A DNA stretch of 28,797 nt from IMG/VR virus record IMGVR_UViG_3300021365_000073, positions 1-28,797 of that record. One strand, written 5' to 3'. The DNA comes from a virus. The position numbers and the translations under genes were made by a program. The notes beneath the pieces were generated by a model. It saw only the letters and a program-made list of their open reading frames with translations, did not search any database and had not been told where the DNA came from. Below are positions 27,288-28,797 of this stretch, in pieces (the stretch's first letter is position 1; the number at the start of each line of letters is the position of its first letter).

Positions 27288-27858
27288 GGCAATCGGCAAT
27301 ATTCAAACCTTCTCTACAAGGTTCATTTCTGAGGCGTTAGGGATAGACCGGAGCACCTTGGCATCGCGCCTTAAAGCGGCGGGTTGCCCCTCAGTACCTG
27401 GTGACAATAATTCGAAGAATTACCGGTTGATCGATGCGATCTCGGTCAGTCTGGACGTTCTTGGTCTGGACAGAATTGCTACAGAAGAAGATGACGGCCC
27501 TCAGTCAGATTGGGCGCCAGGGAAGCTGAAGACCTACTTCGAAGCGAAGATAAAAGAAAACCAGTATCGGAAAGAGAAGGGCGAATTGGTCGAGGCTCAT
27601 ATGGTCGTGTACGACTATGCGGAGCTATTTAAGATATTCACGACTGACTACCAGCTGCTCGTAGAGGTGCTCCAACAGGACGCTGATTTGAAACCGTCCC
27701 AGGTCAGTTTGATTCAGAAAACCGTCGACAAGAAGCAAGAAGAGCTGCAGGTACAGGTTATTGAATACGGCGAAGAGGTACGACTACGCGAGTCTCAGCT
27801 CGATAATAACGGAGGGGGCGACACTACTGTCCCCACCAACGCGTCTTTCGATTTCTGA
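27280..27858 (+). CDS. Terminase small subunit (DUF1441/Nu1-like)
   Basis: A 192-residue DNA-packaging subunit. An N-terminal winged-helix HTH (FISEALGIDRSTLASRLKAA, then PSVPGDNNSKNYRLIDAISV) would bind the packaging site. A helical middle (LKTYFEAKIKENQYRKEKGE, then LLVEVLQQDADLKPSQVSL) leads to a final coiled helix. The HTH plus YRKEKGELV arrangement matches DUF1441 proteins, which precede GpA-type large terminases. It starts GTG at 27280. The large-subunit frame overlaps its 3' end by about 98 bases if read from TTG 27761. Confidence 0.75.
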   Translation: MSKAIGNIQTFSTRFISEALGIDRSTLASRLKAAGCPSVPGDNNSKNYRLIDAISVSLDVLGLDRIATEEDDGPQSDWAPGKLKTYFEAKIKENQYRKEKGELVEAHMVVYDYAELFKIFTTDYQLLVEVLQQDADLKPSQVSLIQKTVDKKQEELQVQVIEYGEEVRLRESQLDNNGGGDTTVPTNASFDF

Positions 27859-28797
27859 TGCTGCTGAGAAGTATGTCTATGTCAATGTTCCGAACATCTA
27901 TAACGGGCCCTGGTTAAAGGAAATCACGCCGTATCTGGTCGAACCACTGGATCAGTTAAACAGCCTGACGCATTCAGGCTTGATATTTGTGGGACCAGCA
28001 CAGTCTGGTAAGACTGATTTGATTGTTAATTGGTCTGCTTACAGCGGGAAGGTTTCCCCGGCAGATATGTTGGTTGTCCAAATATCGCAACCGGCATCGC
28101 GTGACTTTAGTCGACGCCGTATCGATCGAATGATTCGCCATAGTCCAGCCGTCAAGGAACGGCTGGGAACCAAAGATACCGACGACAACAACAAGGACAA
28201 GGTGTGGAAGTCCGGGGCAATCCTGACAATGGGATGGCCTTCGATCAACGAGCTATCCGGTAAGCCGATCGGGCGTGTTGCCCTGACCGATTACGATCGA
28301 ATGCCGATGGACATCGATCATGAAGGCTCACCGTATCAGTTGGGTCGAAAGAGGACGCAGCGATTCGGTAGGAATGCGATGACCCTGGCAGAGAGTTCGC
28401 CAGGCAAGCCCATTCTTGATGCAGATTGGCGCAGGCAGAAAGGGTCACAGGAATTTCCGCCGTGTGAGGGCATAGGGTCGTTGTTCAATTTGGGGCATCG
28501 AGCCTGGTGGAACTGGCCGTGCATAAATTGTGGTGATTACTTCCATGCCAGCTTTGACTATCTGGTACCGCTCGAGAACAACCCAAATGATTTGTTAGGC
28601 ACTTCGGAATCGGTGGTGATGGTTTGCCCTCACTGCGCAGTGCCAAATGAGCCTAGCAACAAAACTGAAATGAACAACGCCGGTCTTTGGGTTGGCGAAG
28701 GTCAACGTGTAGAGAATGGTGTCGTCAAGGGAGAGAGACGCAGATCCTCAACCCTTAGCTATTGGCTAGAAGGACCTGCAGCAGCATTTCAGACGTG
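27761..28797 (+). CDS. Terminase large subunit, GpA family (C-terminus cut by window edge)
   Basis: Open to the right edge, at least 345 codons. The N-terminal segment LLSPPTRLSISDAAEKYV is the usual GpA beginning. The Walker A loop is GPAQSGKT near residues 78-85. A Walker-B-like VALTDYDRMP follows, then a Cys cluster (CINCGDY, then CPHCAVP) typical of GpA. It would pump DNA into the prohead and cut it. No ATG, GTG or TTG is near the conserved beginning. TTG 27761 is the first in-frame start after a stop and overlaps the small subunit. The start is therefore uncertain. Confidence 0.85.
   Translation, partial: MNTAKRYDYASLSSIITEGATLLSPPTRLSISDAAEKYVYVNVPNIYNGPWLKEITPYLVEPLDQLNSLTHSGLIFVGPAQSGKTDLIVNWSAYSGKVSPADMLVVQISQPASRDFSRRRIDRMIRHSPAVKERLGTKDTDDNNKDKVWKSGAILTMGWPSINELSGKPIGRVALTDYDRMPMDIDHEGSPYQLGRKRTQRFGRNAMTLAESSPGKPILDADWRRQKGSQEFPPCEGIGSLFNLGHRAWWNWPCINCGDYFHASFDYLVPLENNPNDLLGTSESVVMVCPHCAVPNEPSNKTEMNNAGLWVGEGQRVENGVVKGERRRSSTLSYWLEGPAAAFQT

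Overview
The window is most of the left part of a temperate tailed-phage genome, almost certainly an integrated prophage. The gene order is lambda-like: a leftward integrase and early-left operon, an immunity region, a rightward replication and recombination block, a late-gene regulator, lysis genes, virion-type genes, then the terminase. Protein families (DUF4224, DUF2303, DUF5131, dATP/dGTP pyrophosphohydrolase, RusA, LydA-type holin, GpA terminase) and frequent ATGA/TAATG gene overlaps suggest a Gram-negative, probably gammaproteobacterial host. No host chromosomal gene is visible, so the host cannot be named. Both ends are cut: the integrase lacks its C-terminus and the large terminase its C-terminus.

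Layout. 1-9456 (minus strand): integrase, DUF4224 excisionase-like protein, an adenine methyltransferase, many small accessory genes, a nucleotide pyrophosphohydrolase, a three-Cys DUF5131 protein paired with a divergent cytosine-methyltransferase-like protein, a secreted transglutaminase-like cysteine protease and DUF2303. 9474-11105: immunity region with two nearly identical promoter-operators facing away from each other. Between them lie a voltage-gated potassium channel (plus) and an S24-type repressor (minus) whose catalytic Ser and Lys appear replaced by Ala and Arg. 11105-12034: three early regulators, including a lambda-Cro relative and a LuxR-type HTH protein with a membrane segment. 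12633-13568: an O-like initiator gene carrying six iterons and an AT-rich stretch, the probable replication origin. 13565-16360: small genes, an HNH-like zinc nuclease, RusA and a Q-like late regulator.

16361-20980 is a cargo region between the late regulator and the lysis genes, the position used by toxin genes in Shiga-toxin phages. It holds a reverse-oriented membrane protein, a decayed second copy of the late regulator's 3' end, and a two-gene module: a GHKL ATPase fused to a PD-(D/E)xK nuclease, followed immediately by a beta-class DNA methyltransferase. This looks like a MORC/MutL-type ATP-dependent restriction-modification system and is the strongest candidate for an unusual defence system here.

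20999-22642 is the lysis region (LydA-like holin, DUF5675 protein with signal peptide, 3TM holin, small protein). 22639-27134 holds virion-type genes, including a LamG-like protein with ten exact 22-residue repeats and a tail-Z-like protein. Between two of these genes are decayed remnants of an old tandem duplication. 27195-28797 begins the packaging module.
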